Source of the DNA: Varanus komodoensis
Lineage: Eukaryota > Chordata > Lepidosauria > Squamata > Varanidae
Assembly (NCBI RefSeq): GCF_004798865.1
Contig: NW_025335568.1
Coordinates: 9,111,180-9,175,179 of the forward strand
DNA: 64,000 nucleotides
Direction: 5' to 3'
The notes under the pieces were generated by a model. It was not told the origin of the DNA. It worked only from the letters and a program-made list of their open reading frames with translations, and ran no database searches. Numbering within the stretch: the stretch's first letter is position 1; each line of letters starts with the position of its first letter. The position numbers and the translations under genes were made by a program. This document shows, in pieces, positions 1 through 12,715 of the stretch.

Positions 1-6
1 GTCTTA

Positions 7-123
7 GCTCAGCTTTCCCCAACTTGGTGCCTGTGATGGACTGCGACTCCCATCATTCCCAGCAAGCGAGGCTGGTGAAGTTCCAACATATCTAGAGGAC
101 ACTGGGCTGGAGAAAGCTGAACT
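7..123. mobile_element. Palindromic MITE family A copy
   Basis: The copy opens with ctcagctttccccaacttgg, carries ggactgcgactcccatcat, and closes with the inverted counterpart (gctggagaaagctga). Other copies share this layout, with tttggactacaactcccat-like arms. It is a non-autonomous, probably hAT-like DNA transposon relic. Confidence 0.6.
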
Positions 124-194
124 AGCTGTATCCTGGCTGCATTTGTCTTTGTCTTGGCATTATGAAGAACATGGGTGTACTTATTTATTTATAG

Positions 195-475
195 CATTTG
201 ACCACTGAGCCATGTCTAGACAGATTCTGGAGTGGTGAACAATCAAAAGATAAAACAGATAAAGGAATAAAAACAATGCATTAAAAATAAGATGATAGTA
301 AAACCTGGCTGAGCAGCAAGAAAGTCTTCCCAGAATGAAGTCACCTTCAGCAGGTGTGGAAAACAATGCACGGTTGGTGCCTGCCTGATCTCCAGAAGCA
401 GGGAGTTCCACAGAAATGGGGCTGCCACACTGAAGGCCCCTCTCCTGGTGGACTTTTGTAGGGCCACAGATCCGT
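195..475 (-). mobile_element. L2-clade LINE 3' end
   Basis: The minus strand encodes GAFSVAAPFLWNSLLLEIR followed by a truncated FSAH-like tail, the C-terminus typical of L2/CR1-group reverse transcriptase proteins. An A-rich stretch lies toward the low-coordinate end. It is a degraded fragment. Confidence 0.65.
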
Positions 476-1869
476 GTGGAATGACCAGAAGAAATTTACA
501 TTAACTTCAAACCTTTTAAAACTTCAAAAATGGCTCCTTTTTAAGACAACCTGGTCCCATACCCAATAAACAGGTATGTAAACATGCCAACATTTGCTCA
601 CATTAGTATGTGTTGCCTCTATTGCTTCCGCTCAGTATATAAATATCTGAAAGAATGCAGATCAAAATGGGACTTTATGAATCAGTTGTCTTTTCTAGTC
701 CACTTCCACAGCTTTTTCCTTTCCATCATTTTATACAAATTGCTCCCCTCTTTCTTCCTCTGCATTGTTCGTTCCATTTCATCCATTTTGCCTGTTTGTT
801 AAAAACAGTATAGTTGATATATAAAATCCCATTCGTTATTAAAAGCACTAAAAAACAGGCCAGGAGAAGTTCCTGAGTCCTGGAGGCATCCTGAAATCAT
901 GCATTATTTTGCTTGACAACGATAGCTGGGCACTCCCTGTGGGAGAAAAGGCTGGATTCATGGCCGGGGCCAAGGGAAGGCGCACGGGGGCACCTGCTAA
1001 GGTGTCTCATCCCGGCCGGAACCCCTGGCAGGCCTCGCTTCTCCCTTCCACCGTGCTGGCCTGCTTGTTTACCTGCATCTTGCTCTGGGCCAGTTAACAG
1101 TGGTGGCGAGAAGGTGGAACAGTAGATGCCACAATTTCTTGCTTTGCCTATCAAGCGATGAAGTGGCAGCAACACTGAGAAAGACGATGATGCAGAAGAG
1201 CAGATGGGTCTGCGTTGCATAACTTCCAAGACGTTTCCTTATATTCCACGTAAAAGCTTTTACTGTGCCGAATGAATGTATTATTGTTTAGAGGGCTGAC
1301 AGGGCTGTTTGATACCCAGCTGACAGAAGTGAGCTCTGCTTTAGAGAGATTTCCAGTTGGGGCCCAAGAGTGACAAAGAATGGAAGCTAAGGTCACATCA
1401 AGGCCATGGGAGATGGTTGGAAAGACGTTGGAGGAATTTTGCTTTGCTGCCGTTTCACCCCTGCACTTGAAAAGCTTCTGGTCCTTCTTCAGTGGGTTGG
1501 TGAAGCAAGTTCGGGGGGTGGGGTACACTTTGCTCGCAAGTTAAATTTTGAATTTTGTTGATGCATTTTATTCCTGTGGGAATATAGACTGCCATGAGAA
1601 CTTCCAGTGGCTTGTTGGAATTCACTGAAATTGTGTGGGTAGAAAATGGTTTGTTGGTAGAACATCAGTATGTGCAGAATTTTGTCTGGCAGATGATCTT
1701 TGGGCAAATCCACCAGCGCTCGGGGTTATTATACTCAACTCCTAAATCTACAGAGCACTGTTGAAGTAGAAAATGAATCTCTTCCTGTAAAATATTATTT
1801 AGGACACGAGATGTGGAAAAAGATAGACCTGTTGTTATAGTTGTTGCTATTAAAATATATATATTTCTT

Positions 1870-1979
1870 AAGGTGTACTCCTGTACAAGTTTAGACAGAA
1901 ACAAAGCTCCCAGCATGCTCAGTGACTGGGGCATGCTGGGAGCTTTGCTTCGGTCTAAGCTTGCATAGTATCTCACCTT
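1870..1979. mobile_element. Palindromic MITE family B, near-complete hairpin
   Basis: The arms around aaagctcccagcatgc (left) and gcatgctgggagcttt (right) pair with few mismatches over about 30 bases and more weakly beyond, around a loop near 1921-1930. Half copies elsewhere carry tttagacagaaa next to cccagcatgcc. I read it as a fold-back transposon relic rather than a microRNA gene. Confidence 0.6.
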
Positions 1980-2499
1980 TTCTTGCTTCTCAAGACAGCA
2001 GCCTTCCTAAGGCAGCTTAGAATTACAAACTAGACCCATTTCAACATAACAAAATACATTTTAAGCAAACCATTTAAGATGCTCCTGTTACAATAAAATA
2101 CAATCCAGAACAAGCCAAATACAAAATCTTATCTAAGTAAGAGACGGGAGCAGCATGTACAATAAAATCTTCTGATTAAAAGCCAGAGAATACAAGTAAG
2201 GTTTAAAAGTGCTTTCGAAAACAGCGGATGGAGACAGCCCTCTGAGCAGTAATTCCATAGGGCAGAGGCCATGAGTGAGAAGGCAGAGGCCATGTCCACG
2301 AACCATGTTGATCCCAAAGGCAGACCAATGCAGCGGCTCTCTGTAGATCTTTCGAAATGATCTTCAACCTCATGGATGCTCCTGAAGACGGTTGTGCTTT
2401 TGAGAAGGTAGAACACGCTCCACCTGGCAGTTCGTTTATTCCGGGGCAGTGGGACAAAGGAAACAGAATGAGAATCTGGTAGTCAAGGTGTGCATTTTT

Positions 2500-2975
2500 A
2501 AAAATTATTTATTCAGTTTATAGGCCGCCCTATTATCTATCTATCTGTCTATCTATCTAAAGCTTAATAGTCCACCACTAGTGTCTCGGGATGGCTATTA
2601 ACCAGAAAGCTCTCTGGGAGGTTTATAAAATAATCGATAAAAGCAACAATGGTTATAAAACCATTCATAGCAAAAGGAACAATAAATACAACAACCATAG
2701 AGCAGTCATGAATACTATTACATAAAATGAGATTAAATAAGAAGGGACATATCCAATTAAAACAACCATTAAAATAACATACCTAATTAATTCATAATTA
2801 AATCAAAAATTACAAAATTACAGGAGGCAGCAGCAATAATATGAAAACCTTAAAACTAGCATTAAAATTAGGCCCCAAACAACCCAACATGATTAGACCC
2901 AACAGGTTTTCAAGAACTCCTCCGGGGCACCATGAACTCGATGCTCTGTGCTCTGCTCCCGTCAAATGCACTTTA
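2500..2975 (-). mobile_element. L2-clade LINE 3' end
   Basis: The reverse orientation shows the usual 3' UTR features of this family: the low-coordinate end has gtgtctcgggatggct, then an A-rich body. A small ATCT microsatellite (2534-2558) is embedded near the tail. Confidence 0.5.
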
Positions 2976-3104
2976 GTACTGTCCAGAGTAGTCCAAACGC
3001 AGAGCAGTTTGGCACTTTAATAGAGGGCTCCTTCGTCTTTGTAGTGCTGCTTCCTCCTCCTCCTTTTCTTGTGCTTTTGCAAAGGGGGTACGAGCCCCAT
3101 GTGG

Positions 3105-3440
3105 CCGATTGAGAGCAAATTATTGTAATTGCTCTCCCTTTTTAATAATTAAACCTGGAGACTGAAAAATAGGTCACGGCTGCCCAGTGACCGTTATCAC
3201 CCTGTTGTAGCCAAAGTTCAAGTGCGAAAGTTGCAATTACTGCTCTTCAATACAGTTTTGGGTGGATTGGCTGTATTGTCTTTTTTAATGATGTCTTTTC
3301 GATGTTGGTTTCAGCATTAGGTTTGAGCTGAAACAGTTTTTGAATAAAGCTAATCATTACACTGTAGAGCACATGTGAAGGCCAAACAGCCCCTATAAGT
3401 CCATGGCTTCTGATGAGGCCCTCCATCGATTTCACTTTAT
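3105..3440. promoter_or_regulatory. Candidate conserved non-coding block
   Basis: A unique-looking AT-rich stretch with clustered homeodomain-type cores (attgtaattgctc, aataattaaacc, gcaattactgc, gctaatcattac) and no transposon signature. It looks like vertebrate non-coding regulatory DNA, but conservation cannot be tested here. Confidence 0.25.
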
Positions 3441-4265
3441 GCAGAGGTTAATTCGCGGCCGAGGCCAGGGCTTTCTCCATGGTGGCCCCGTTGCTGTTGA
3501 ACCTCCTTTTGAGAGACTTTAAGACAGTCTCCTTCTTCTGGTCTTTCAAAGACAGGTTTCTACTTAAATTGTCCTTTGAAAAGGGAAGGGGTTTTTTTTA
3601 GACTGTGCTTTTTTCCTGTCCAATTATTTTTCAGGGAGGAGTTTTTATGGTATGGACTTTTGTATTTGTTTAGTGATGGCTTTCGCCCCCCCCCCCCCAG
3701 CTCTGTAAACAGTGGTGATTTTTTTTATGGAAAATGATCTAGAAACATTTTGAAATGAATAATAAAAGAAATAAACACAAAGCTTCACTCCTCCCCCTCT
3801 CCATATTCATTTAATTTGTCTTGAAACCATACTTGCCTTTTCTCTCATACACACCTTTGATAGGCAGAAAATTTTAGAGGAGGCATGGGTGGCGTGTGAC
3901 CCCTGTTCAGCCCCACTGATTTTAGAGTCACGCATACAATTAGACACCTCCAAAAAGTTGCGAGGATCCTTCTGACCCAATGCTCCCTACTAATTACAGG
4001 CAGAGTTCCTGAAATAAGAGCTAATCATGAAGATGGATCCACCAATGAGGCAGCTATGAAAATGGAGCCACAAAGTTTGGCTTGGAGGACTAGCCAGCCA
4101 TTATATGTGGCAGCCTATGGCTCCCCAGATGTATGGCTGGTGGACACTGGGAGTTGAAACCAAACGCATCTGGAGGCCCTGGTTGGGCGGTGGGATTGCC
4201 TTGCTGCTTCTGGTCCCCTGGAGCCGCCTTGGTATGAGGCATGAGGGAACGGGCCTTTCCAGGTT

Positions 4266-4508
4266 TTATTTATTTATTATATTTCTATCCCACCTTTTTT
4301 CCTTCCAAGGAACTCTAAGCAGCTTACACAATCCTCCTTCCCCTTTCATTCTTATCCTCACAACAACAACCCTATGAAGTAGATTGGGCTGAGGGTCTGT
4401 GACTAGCCCAGAGTCTTCGAAGGAGCTCCATGGCTGGGCAGGGACTGGAACCCAGATCTCTTGGGTCCAGTCCCTGTGTTTAACCACTACACCATGCTGC
4501 TTCTCCTG
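4266..4508 (-). mobile_element. CORE-type tRNA SINE
   Basis: On the minus strand it starts with the tRNA-like part (tgtagtggttaaac), then the core with tcacaacaacaaccct in the plus reading, and ends in the L2-like tail before a TTTA-rich end. Confidence 0.75.
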
Positions 4509-5220
4509 GAGGTTTAGCATGGAAGCACCTACAGTTTCTGTGCCATATGATGTGACAGTAAAGCGAAAAGGCACTTGTTACTCGCATCTGTGCTGTTCAC
4601 CTAGATTCATTTACAATCAGGTCAGGAAAGTAGACTTTGTGTGAACTTCAGAAGCTTTCCTTGGGGAAAATTTGATCAACACAATGGATTTCATAAGACA
4701 TTCCCGACTTGGAGGTCTGACTTCAGCTGAATGAATAGGCATTCTGGACTGTCAGGAGAAGTGGGTGAGTTGTTAGCCACTGCCACAAAGCCAGGTCCAC
4801 CTTGCTACTTCTGTGGAATTCAAATGGAAAAATCCCTCTCAGGTTAGATCTGGGTTCGCTTCGTCCGCTTTGCCCAACCTGGCATCCTCTGGGTCAGTGG
4901 CTTTCGACCACCAGTTTGTGGACTGGCTCCAGTCCGTAGGAGATTTCCTTCTGGTTGGGGGGCGGGAGGGCACATCCCACTCACTGCAGACCAGTGTGGG
5001 GGCTGGCTGTGCTCCAGCACCTCTTCCTCAGTTGGCATCATGTTCGCGGGGGGTGTGCTGGTGCCACTAGGGGCCAGGGAGGGGAAAGACGGCTTGATGG
5101 GAGCTGACTGGGAGCCGTATTGTGCTGATTTTGCCGTTTTGCTCTTTTGTTGGAATTTTTTGTTGCTTGGTTTCTGGTTGTTTGGAGAATTTTCCTTCCT
5201 CTTTTGCTTGCTTTCCCTCT

Positions 5221-5291
5221 CCCCTCCCCTCCCCTCCCCTCCCCTGTTTCTCTCTTTCCAGCTAGCTAGCTAGCTAGCTAGCTAGCTAGCT
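5221..5291. repeat. CCCCT and GCTA microsatellites
   Basis: Five CCCCT units (5221-5245) are followed after 15 bases by about eight GCTA units (5261-5291). The GCTA run is self-complementary. Confidence 0.9.
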
Positions 5292-6384
5292 TGCTTTCTT
5301 TTTTGGTATTGTTGTGGATGGCACCAGATAGGCACGGGTTGCAGTACTGCTGGTTCCCTTCCGGTGGTGCTGGTTCGTGTCCTTCTCTGTAGCAGATGGT
5401 GTCTGAGAGCCTGTGGACTAAAGGCCAATACCAGCCCGGTTATCACTGGTCTTTTACTGCCATTTATTTCAGCTTGTTAGACTGCAGAATTATAAGGTAC
5501 TTAAGATCTTGACAGCCATGGATGAACCAGGGAAACGTTTGGGCAGGGTGGTAGCAGGGAGACGGAGCGGTTTTTGCAGTGGCATCAGAAGACGGCAAAG
5601 CAGCTCGCAAAAGCTCGTTTGCTCCTGACCTTGCTAATCATTTTCACTCAGTAATGAAGTCTTTGTTCTCAAAGATTAATGACCGTGCGCAGTTTCTGCA
5701 GTGGGCTTTTCTGTGTTCTGTCTATGGAACTAGAGAACCAGTTTATTAATCTTGTACACAGGAAACTTGGATTAAAAGTCAAGGCAGAAAAAGTTTGTTT
5801 TACTGAGAAATTGGTTGTGTGTGTTTGGAGAATGGAGATAACAATATAGGGAAAAAGCTTTCTCTGTTAATCCATCTAACCTAGTCTCCCCAAACTGATC
5901 TCATGTGAACCCACCCTTGGTTTTTAGGATGAAAATCATTTAGGATGAAAATAGAAGTTACGTACCACTCTTGGCCTGCCTAGAAGCAGTGAACAAACAA
6001 CACACTTTTGTGGGGTGGCGAGTCAAGAGCCTGCAGTACCAGCCCCAATACTGACAAAGCTTTATGATGCTCCTCATTTCTCTTCCTTACTTAGGTGCCT
6101 TCCTTCTCCTCATACTCAATATTTAAGTTGCATCTTCCGGTGAGCTTCAAATGCCCTCATTCTCTTGTCCCTACTTATCCATCTGTTTCCCTCTCGTCCC
6201 TTTTTCTGGCATGTTTGTCCTTCAGAAGCCCAACACCCAGCCCCCCATCCTGATGATGCGCACTTTCTCCATTGCCGTGCTCGTTTTGTTGGTGTAATTC
6301 AAATGCTCAATACACTTGCCTCCTGCATGAACGGATCGGATCCCTCTGCCTTTTCCTCTGGTGGATGATCTCTTAGTTAGATCT

Positions 6385-7088
6385 GGGAAGGGCACCTGCA
6401 GATGATTGTGGTCTGTTGACAACCACTGGCCAATTTATCCATGCTTGGGTATCCTCTTGTTTGGATGGTTGCAAGGTGTTGCACCTGGGGCTGCCTTTGT
6501 AAACGGTCTGGAAATGTCAACTGATCCAAAACAAGGCAGTTCACGAGAACACATTACACCAGTTCTCTGCCAGCAACGCTGGCTGCTGGTTGAAGTCTGG
6601 CCCTGATTCAAGGTGCTAGTACTAGCATTCAAAACCCTAAAATGCTTGGGGTCAACTTATTTGAAGGAATGCCTGAGGTCATTTTCAGGGGTCCTTCCCT
6701 GGAATCTCCTTCCAAAGGAAGCGAGGCAGGTGGCTACCAGAAGCAGGGCCTCTTGGTTGTGGCTCCCTGATTTTGGAATGAGCAAAGAGGTGCTGCTGGC
6801 ACCAACTTTGAACTTTTCAGCACCAGCTGAAGGCGTTTTTATTTCCTCAGTATTTTAATAGTTTAAATTTTTAACTTTGTTTTGGCATATTCCATTTTAT
6901 TCTGTGTCATTGTCCTGCTTCTGGGCTGAATCATAGCAATTCAATTGCTGTTACCGTTTTATTTGGTTTTTAATTTGATTAAATTAATGTGTGTTTCTTT
7001 TTAACAATTGTTTAATTTTAAGTTTAGTTAACTGCCCAGAGTACCTTGACTATTGGGTGGTCTAAAAATGAAATAAAGAAATAATTTT
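6385..7088 (+). mobile_element. L2-clade LINE fragment with 3' UTR
   Basis: Frames here encode REHITPVLCQQRWLLVEVWP and FKVLVLAFKTLKCLGSTYL-like pieces typical of the L2 reverse transcriptase C-terminal region. A LINE 3' UTR follows, ending in aaaatgaaataaagaaat. It is broken by several stops and frame changes. Confidence 0.75.
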
Positions 7089-7923
7089 CTGCTGGATTAA
7101 CCTATGCCTGCCGGTGGCTGGGATTCTTTTGAAGAATGCTGAAGGATTGCTCTTGCATTGATTTATTTAAGATCACGTAACACAACTTAATTATTCCATC
7201 AATCGAAGGAATTCGGAGAAGGCTCTTTAGCTTCATAAATTTAAAGCACAGTGTATCACAAGTGTTATATATACTTTTTAAGTGGATCATGCAGTAATGA
7301 ATTCAACCCATCCCTTGACTTAGAGGCAATGCCTTTTTATTAGTACGTATTGCCATATGCACGCTGGATTTCAGTCTGAATTTTAAAGGAGCTCTCCGTG
7401 GTCCTGAACTTTATCATCCACAGTGCATAAATAGCCACCCTGAATCTTCTCTTGCAAAATTCTCCACAGCCTTCTTTACCCTCACAATTTTGAAGTATGC
7501 CGGAAATCCATCCCAACTTCATCTTTTTCTGCTCCACGAGGCCTAATTTCAGCCTTGTCTGCTTTAAAAAACAAATACGAATCTCTTAAGATGCAAAATT
7601 CTTTCCAAAAAAGTTCTTAAAAATACCAGTTTTCATGAGGGGAAAAACACATAAATGCAAACATGCAAGTCTGTTTTGAGCATTAGAGGGCAAGCCAATT
7701 AATTAATTAGAAGGCGATAGGCTGCAGTCCTGTGGCAGTGGAAAGTGCCACCTCCCTGCGCCCCCAGTGTTAGCTTTTAGCCAGTCTTGGCCATCTAGTC
7801 GAGGTGCTTCAGGAGGGGAGGGGAGGCGGCTGGGGCAGCCTCAGGCTTGTATCTTGGCTGCTGTGGCCTCTTCCCCTTCTCATCCTCTGGGACACTCCCT
7901 TTGCCTTTTCTCTGAAGCAGTGT

Positions 7924-8672
7924 GGGAGAGCCAGTGTGGTGGAGCAGTGCAGAGTGCAGCCTGGGACTCGGGAGATCTGCGTTCCAGCCCCACTCAGCCA
8001 TGGAACTCACATGGGTTGGAATCAAAGAAACACAGAACAGTAGGGTTGGAAGGAGCCTATGAGGGCATCAAGTCCAACCCCCTGCTCAGTGCAGGACACC
8101 AGTTAAAACACCCATGACGGATGGCTGTCCAGCTGCATCTTGAATGCCTCTAGTGTGGGAGAGTCCACATCCTCCCTGGGTTATTAGTTTCTTTGCCATA
8201 CTGCTCTAACCGTCAGGAAATGTTTCCTGATATCTAGCTAGAATCTGGTTTCCTGCAAGTTGAGTCCGTTATTCTGTGTCCTGCACCCTGGGATGGTCGG
8301 GAAGAGAGCCTGTCCTTCTTTTAAGTACATGTACATGCTATCCTATCCCCCCTCAGTTTTCTCTTCTCAATGCTAAACACGCCCAGTTCCTTCCATTGGT
8401 CTTCCTAGGGCTTTTTTTCCAGTTCCCTGATCATCTTGGTCACCTTTTTGTGAACCCTTTTTCAGTTTGTCTGCATCTTTCTTCTACTGTGGAACCCAGA
8501 ACTGGGCACAGGACTCAAGGGCCAAATGGAGGGGGATAGTAATAGAGAGGCTGTCGTAAGGACAATATTGAGAGGAGGAGGAGGAGGAGACTTGTAAGTT
8601 GCCTTGAGTTCAAGCCTTGAGTTCCTTGGAAGGATAAAGGTGGGATATAAATATAATGAATGAATGAAAGAA
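7924..8672 (+). mobile_element. CORE-type tRNA SINE split by a CR1 insertion
   Basis: The 5' half (7924-8013) has gagccagtgtggtg through ccatggaactcac. The 3' half (about 8535-8672) has gacaatattgagaggagg and ggataaaggtgggatataaa. The CR1 (about 8015-8533) lies between them, so the SINE is the older insertion. A few tens of SINE bases are missing at the junction. Confidence 0.7.
8015..8533 (-). mobile_element. CR1 LINE 3' end
   Basis: The plus reading has tagggttggaaggagcct, then aagtccaaccccctgctc, and ends with ggaacccagaactgggcac. This is the reverse complement of the conserved CR1 3' region. Sense is minus. Confidence 0.8.
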
Positions 8673-11600
8673 GGAAGGAAGGAATTGGACAGGGAACCTG
8701 TGTAGCTCTTTCCATGCCAGCTTCGAGTTGTTGGGCGCTTGGATTCCCTGCTCTACGGTTGGGACACTGACTCTGACCTTAAATCTGGGAATCCAAAATT
8801 CCACTTTCCTGGGGTCTAACTTAACAGACAAAGCCAGCATCTAGTCTATTATATATTATGTTGACATGAAAAGTCAGTGATTTCAGTATGCAGAATTTTG
8901 TGCTAACAATAAATTTCTGCACTTGGGCCATTTCCGTTTGGGTAACCCCAAGCTCAATGACTCAAGGACGGCATCTTAGAAAGTTTACAGATCTCATTGG
9001 AGTTTTGGAGCGGTCGCTCAGCTAGCTGGCTGGAGCTTCATTGCTTGTTTTAATGGGGTTTTTGTTGTCATTGTTGCTTTGCTGTTGTTTTTATTAGAGA
9101 GACGGGATAAAAGGCTTTATTCCATCAATAAGCCTTCTGCCATGTCCAGCTGCAGCACAGGCCTGGCTGTTTCAACAGTGTGACACACGATGAATGTAAA
9201 GTTACCCTGTGCACTAGGAGCTGCTCTTTTCATTATCTTGTTGGTATAGCTGCATCGAAGAGCTTGAAGCCCTTTCTCCCTGAACTAGGAATGAATGCTC
9301 CCAAAGCAGTTTGTTCTAGTTTTTCTAGCACTTCCAGCATGGCAGCTCTTCTCCACAGTTGTTCCTCCAGTCCTGTCCTTGTTTCCAGCCCCAGTAATCC
9401 AAGCCTGGGGTTCAGGCTGTTTTTATAGCCCAACCTGTCCAAGAAATGTGATGGGTTTTTTGACCAGCCAGTAGTTCAGTGGATAGTCCTGGCCTGCTGT
9501 TGCCTAGCCTTTGAGGTCCAATTTTGGCCGTGAATCATTTTGTCAGCTTTTTGCTTTTTGACCAGAGCAGCCAATTTGTGGACATGAGCGGAAGTGTCTG
9601 AGTGCAACTGGTCATGCGGGAGAACATTTAATGGCACTGAATATGAAACTCTGCCTTGAAGGCACGGGGGCGAACAGGGCTCCCGTCCAAAACCTTGATG
9701 GTTTTATTCAGGCTTGCACTGTGTCATTTGCCTTTTCTGTCTGTGTCCCTTTTGAATTAACACCCCTCCTTTTCTGATGTTCAGGCATGAGTGCACATGC
9801 TTTTGTAGTCAAAGCAACAACACCCGCTAAAGGGAAGCCTCGGTAGGCATGGCAGAGCCTGCAAACAGAATCTGGTGGGAAAAAATGGGGGAAACGATCC
9901 AGTGAAGTCTGTTTATGCTCAGTTGCTGTTGCTCCTGCCATGCCCAGCCATAATGACCCGGGATGTGGATGGTTGGAATATTTCCTCCATTCCCCAACCA
10001 GGGAAGTGCCTAGTTTGGGAAGAACTAGTTTAGCTGCTTAGTCTCTGAGAAGAAAAACAGCATTCAAGATACTTAATGTATTATGACATCCACAGACCAT
10101 CAATCACACTGCTCTCTCCATCAGATTATTTCCTGACAACCCACACAGGTTCCCTGCTACCCCACTTCTTTATTGAATAGGTTTTCCTGTTAGCTTCAGT
10201 TAAGTAACTCCTTTCTCAAACCCTGAAGTCTTCAGATGCAAAAACAGCTGTCTGTTACTCATCAGGGAGATGCTTCGCTGCGTCAGAATTTGGGGCAAAA
10301 ACCTTCCAGCAATGTTTCATTGCCAGCTTGGCATCGTGGCACTTGGTTAATTGATGTGCTGTGTGTGTTGGAACACAAGACGTTGTGTGTGAGGCTGAGC
10401 CAGAAGTTGGCCACCTAGCTCAATGTTGTCAACACGGACTAGCACAGGGTTTCAGGTAGAAGTTTATCCTGTCCGCTCTGCGGATATTGGCCAGTGAACG
10501 TGGGACTTCTGAATATAAAGCATGTTCTGCTGCATAGTTACGGAGTTGTGGAAGGTTGCATTTGGAAACCTATACCAAGTACAAAAAATAGCAAAAGTTG
10601 TTGTCAGACAAGCCATTGTCTCCCTCTAATCTTAGGAAACTTACCGTACAGGTTTATTGTGATGAAATTTGAGATGTGAAGGCCTGAATTAATCCAACAA
10701 AAATCATGGCAAATTTGGATGCAAACCCTATCAAACTTTTGTTCCATGTCCCCACCCCCAAAAGAGGGCCCAGAAAAATGAATCTCCCCACATTTTTTCT
10801 CTTTTTCACCACACTTCAAAATGATACAATAAGATATCTGTACCTTGAATACCTTGGAAGAAAGGTGGGATAAATGAGTTCATAAAGTTTAAAAATAAGT
10901 ATGACTGAAGTGGCTTCGGGCATTAGCATTCAAAAGCAGCACCTTGAATTGCACCTGAAGACAGGAAGGAGCCAGTACAGGTATTAAGCAGTATCAGGAG
11001 AGAAGGGTCTGCCAACCAGAAGGGCTGTGTACAGCCAGGAGGCTTGCAGGTTCCGGAAGGGCACCAGAGTGGTGGAGCCCAGGATTACTCAAAAGAAGGG
11101 ATCTCGGAAGTAGCTTGGGTTCAACAAACCCACAACTTCATGCATGCTCAGAGACTCTTTGCTGGTTATGGTTTGCTGGGTGTAATTTGGAGAATAAAGG
11201 ACTTTTGTCGATGTTGTTCAGAAAGTGAGAAGGGGGACCCTACCTCCCGACAGTCCCGTGGATTGATTCTGTAATTACCTTTGATTTGATTTATTCATAC
11301 CTCTCTATCAACATTAATTTGTCAAGGTTTCTTATATGTTCAGCATCTGTCTCTCCAGGGAGTGAAGTGCCTCACTCAGTACTAGGCAAGGATCCAAGAA
11401 TGAGATCTTTTCATTTCAGGGAAAGGATTGAGTAATTACTACAAGACATTCTCAGTGATGCGGTCTAAGCTAGCCTTGCAGGCATTCAATTTTTCCATCA
11501 TCTTGGGGAAGAAAAACAAAGGTGGAGCTGGACCTGCCCGCTCAAAGGCCATGTTTTACAAAGGGTTGGCTTGTTATAATTTTTCTCCTTTCTTAACTTT

Positions 11601-12117
11601 TGCATGAGTTTAACTTTTTGCAAATCCCGCCACAGTTTGCACAGTTTGACTTCAGGCTTCCCCATCTCAGGCTTTTAACCCAGTTTCAACCCACCAATAT
11701 ACCATGGCTTCTGCTTTCAGATTCTACAGGAATAATGTATTTTTAATAGAACATTCAACATATTTTTCCCTCTGAGATTTTTCTTTTTCTGCCTTTCCGT
11801 ATGTTCCATCACCTGAACAGAAGATGGCACTGCAGTGTACTAGAACTGCCAAAACACATAAGCATTTTGTACTGTTTTGTGGTGTGCTAGTCCTTTAATA
11901 GCTCATCTTCGTTATAAAAAAAGCCACAGAAATTCTTGGAAATTGAAGGAAAGGCCCTGGAGGAAGACAACTGCATGTAACGCATCCTCAAGCTACCATG
12001 GGTGAGGAGTCACGAGTGCACAATAAATGCTTTGTCTAAAGAAGCTCTTCATTTCCTGAAATGCGAGATGGAAGACTCTAAATCAATTGAATAAGTGATC
12101 CTTGAGTCTATCTTTAT

Positions 12118-12366
12118 TAACTATATTTATATTGTATGATTTATGTTCTGCCTTTTTCCTTCTAAGGAAGTCAAGGCAGCCGACATAATTTTCCTCCGCC
12201 TCTCAATCTTATCCTCACAACAACAACCCTGTGAGGTAGGTTGGGCTGAGAGTCTGGGACTGACTGAAAATCATCCAGATGACTCCATGGTTGAGCAAGG
12301 ACTGGAACCCAGATCTCCTGAATTCCAGGCTGGTGCTCTTAACCACTACACCACACTGGCTCTCTG
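12118..12366 (-). mobile_element. CORE-type tRNA SINE
   Basis: The plus reading has atgttctgcctttttcct at the tail end, ccctgtgaggtaggttggg in the core and cttaaccactacaccacac at the tRNA-like head. It is nearly full length and immediately followed by a trinucleotide microsatellite. Confidence 0.8.
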
Positions 12367-12372
12367 TGTCCA

Positions 12373-12458
<86 letters not shown>
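12373..12458. repeat. Compound ATT/ACT trinucleotide microsatellite
   Basis: About 15 ATT units pass directly into about 14 ACT units without interruption. It sits just beyond the head of the adjacent minus-strand SINE. Confidence 0.95.
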
Positions 12459-12715
12459 AGCATTTGTATTTCAATTAAGACTCCTTTGCTTATGGCGAAA
12501 TTTCTGGTTGCCTTGTTTGTATTTATAGCCAGACAGTGCATGCGTATGTATTGACATGCATGCCCAGGAGGAGTCTTTGGGGAAGAGCCTCAAGCTTCTC
12601 ACTCTTGGCCCCATCTAAACCTTGTCTTTGCCCCGGAGCCTGTAGGCATGTCGGGGTAACAGTGTTGCTTTAATGTGTGTAATGCTGGGTTATTATTGGC
12701 TTTTGCATTACATGC

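Noticed and set aside
1870-1979. Possible microRNA precursor
   Set aside because: The hairpin is long and well paired, but partial copies elsewhere in the window show it is a dispersed fold-back transposon family.
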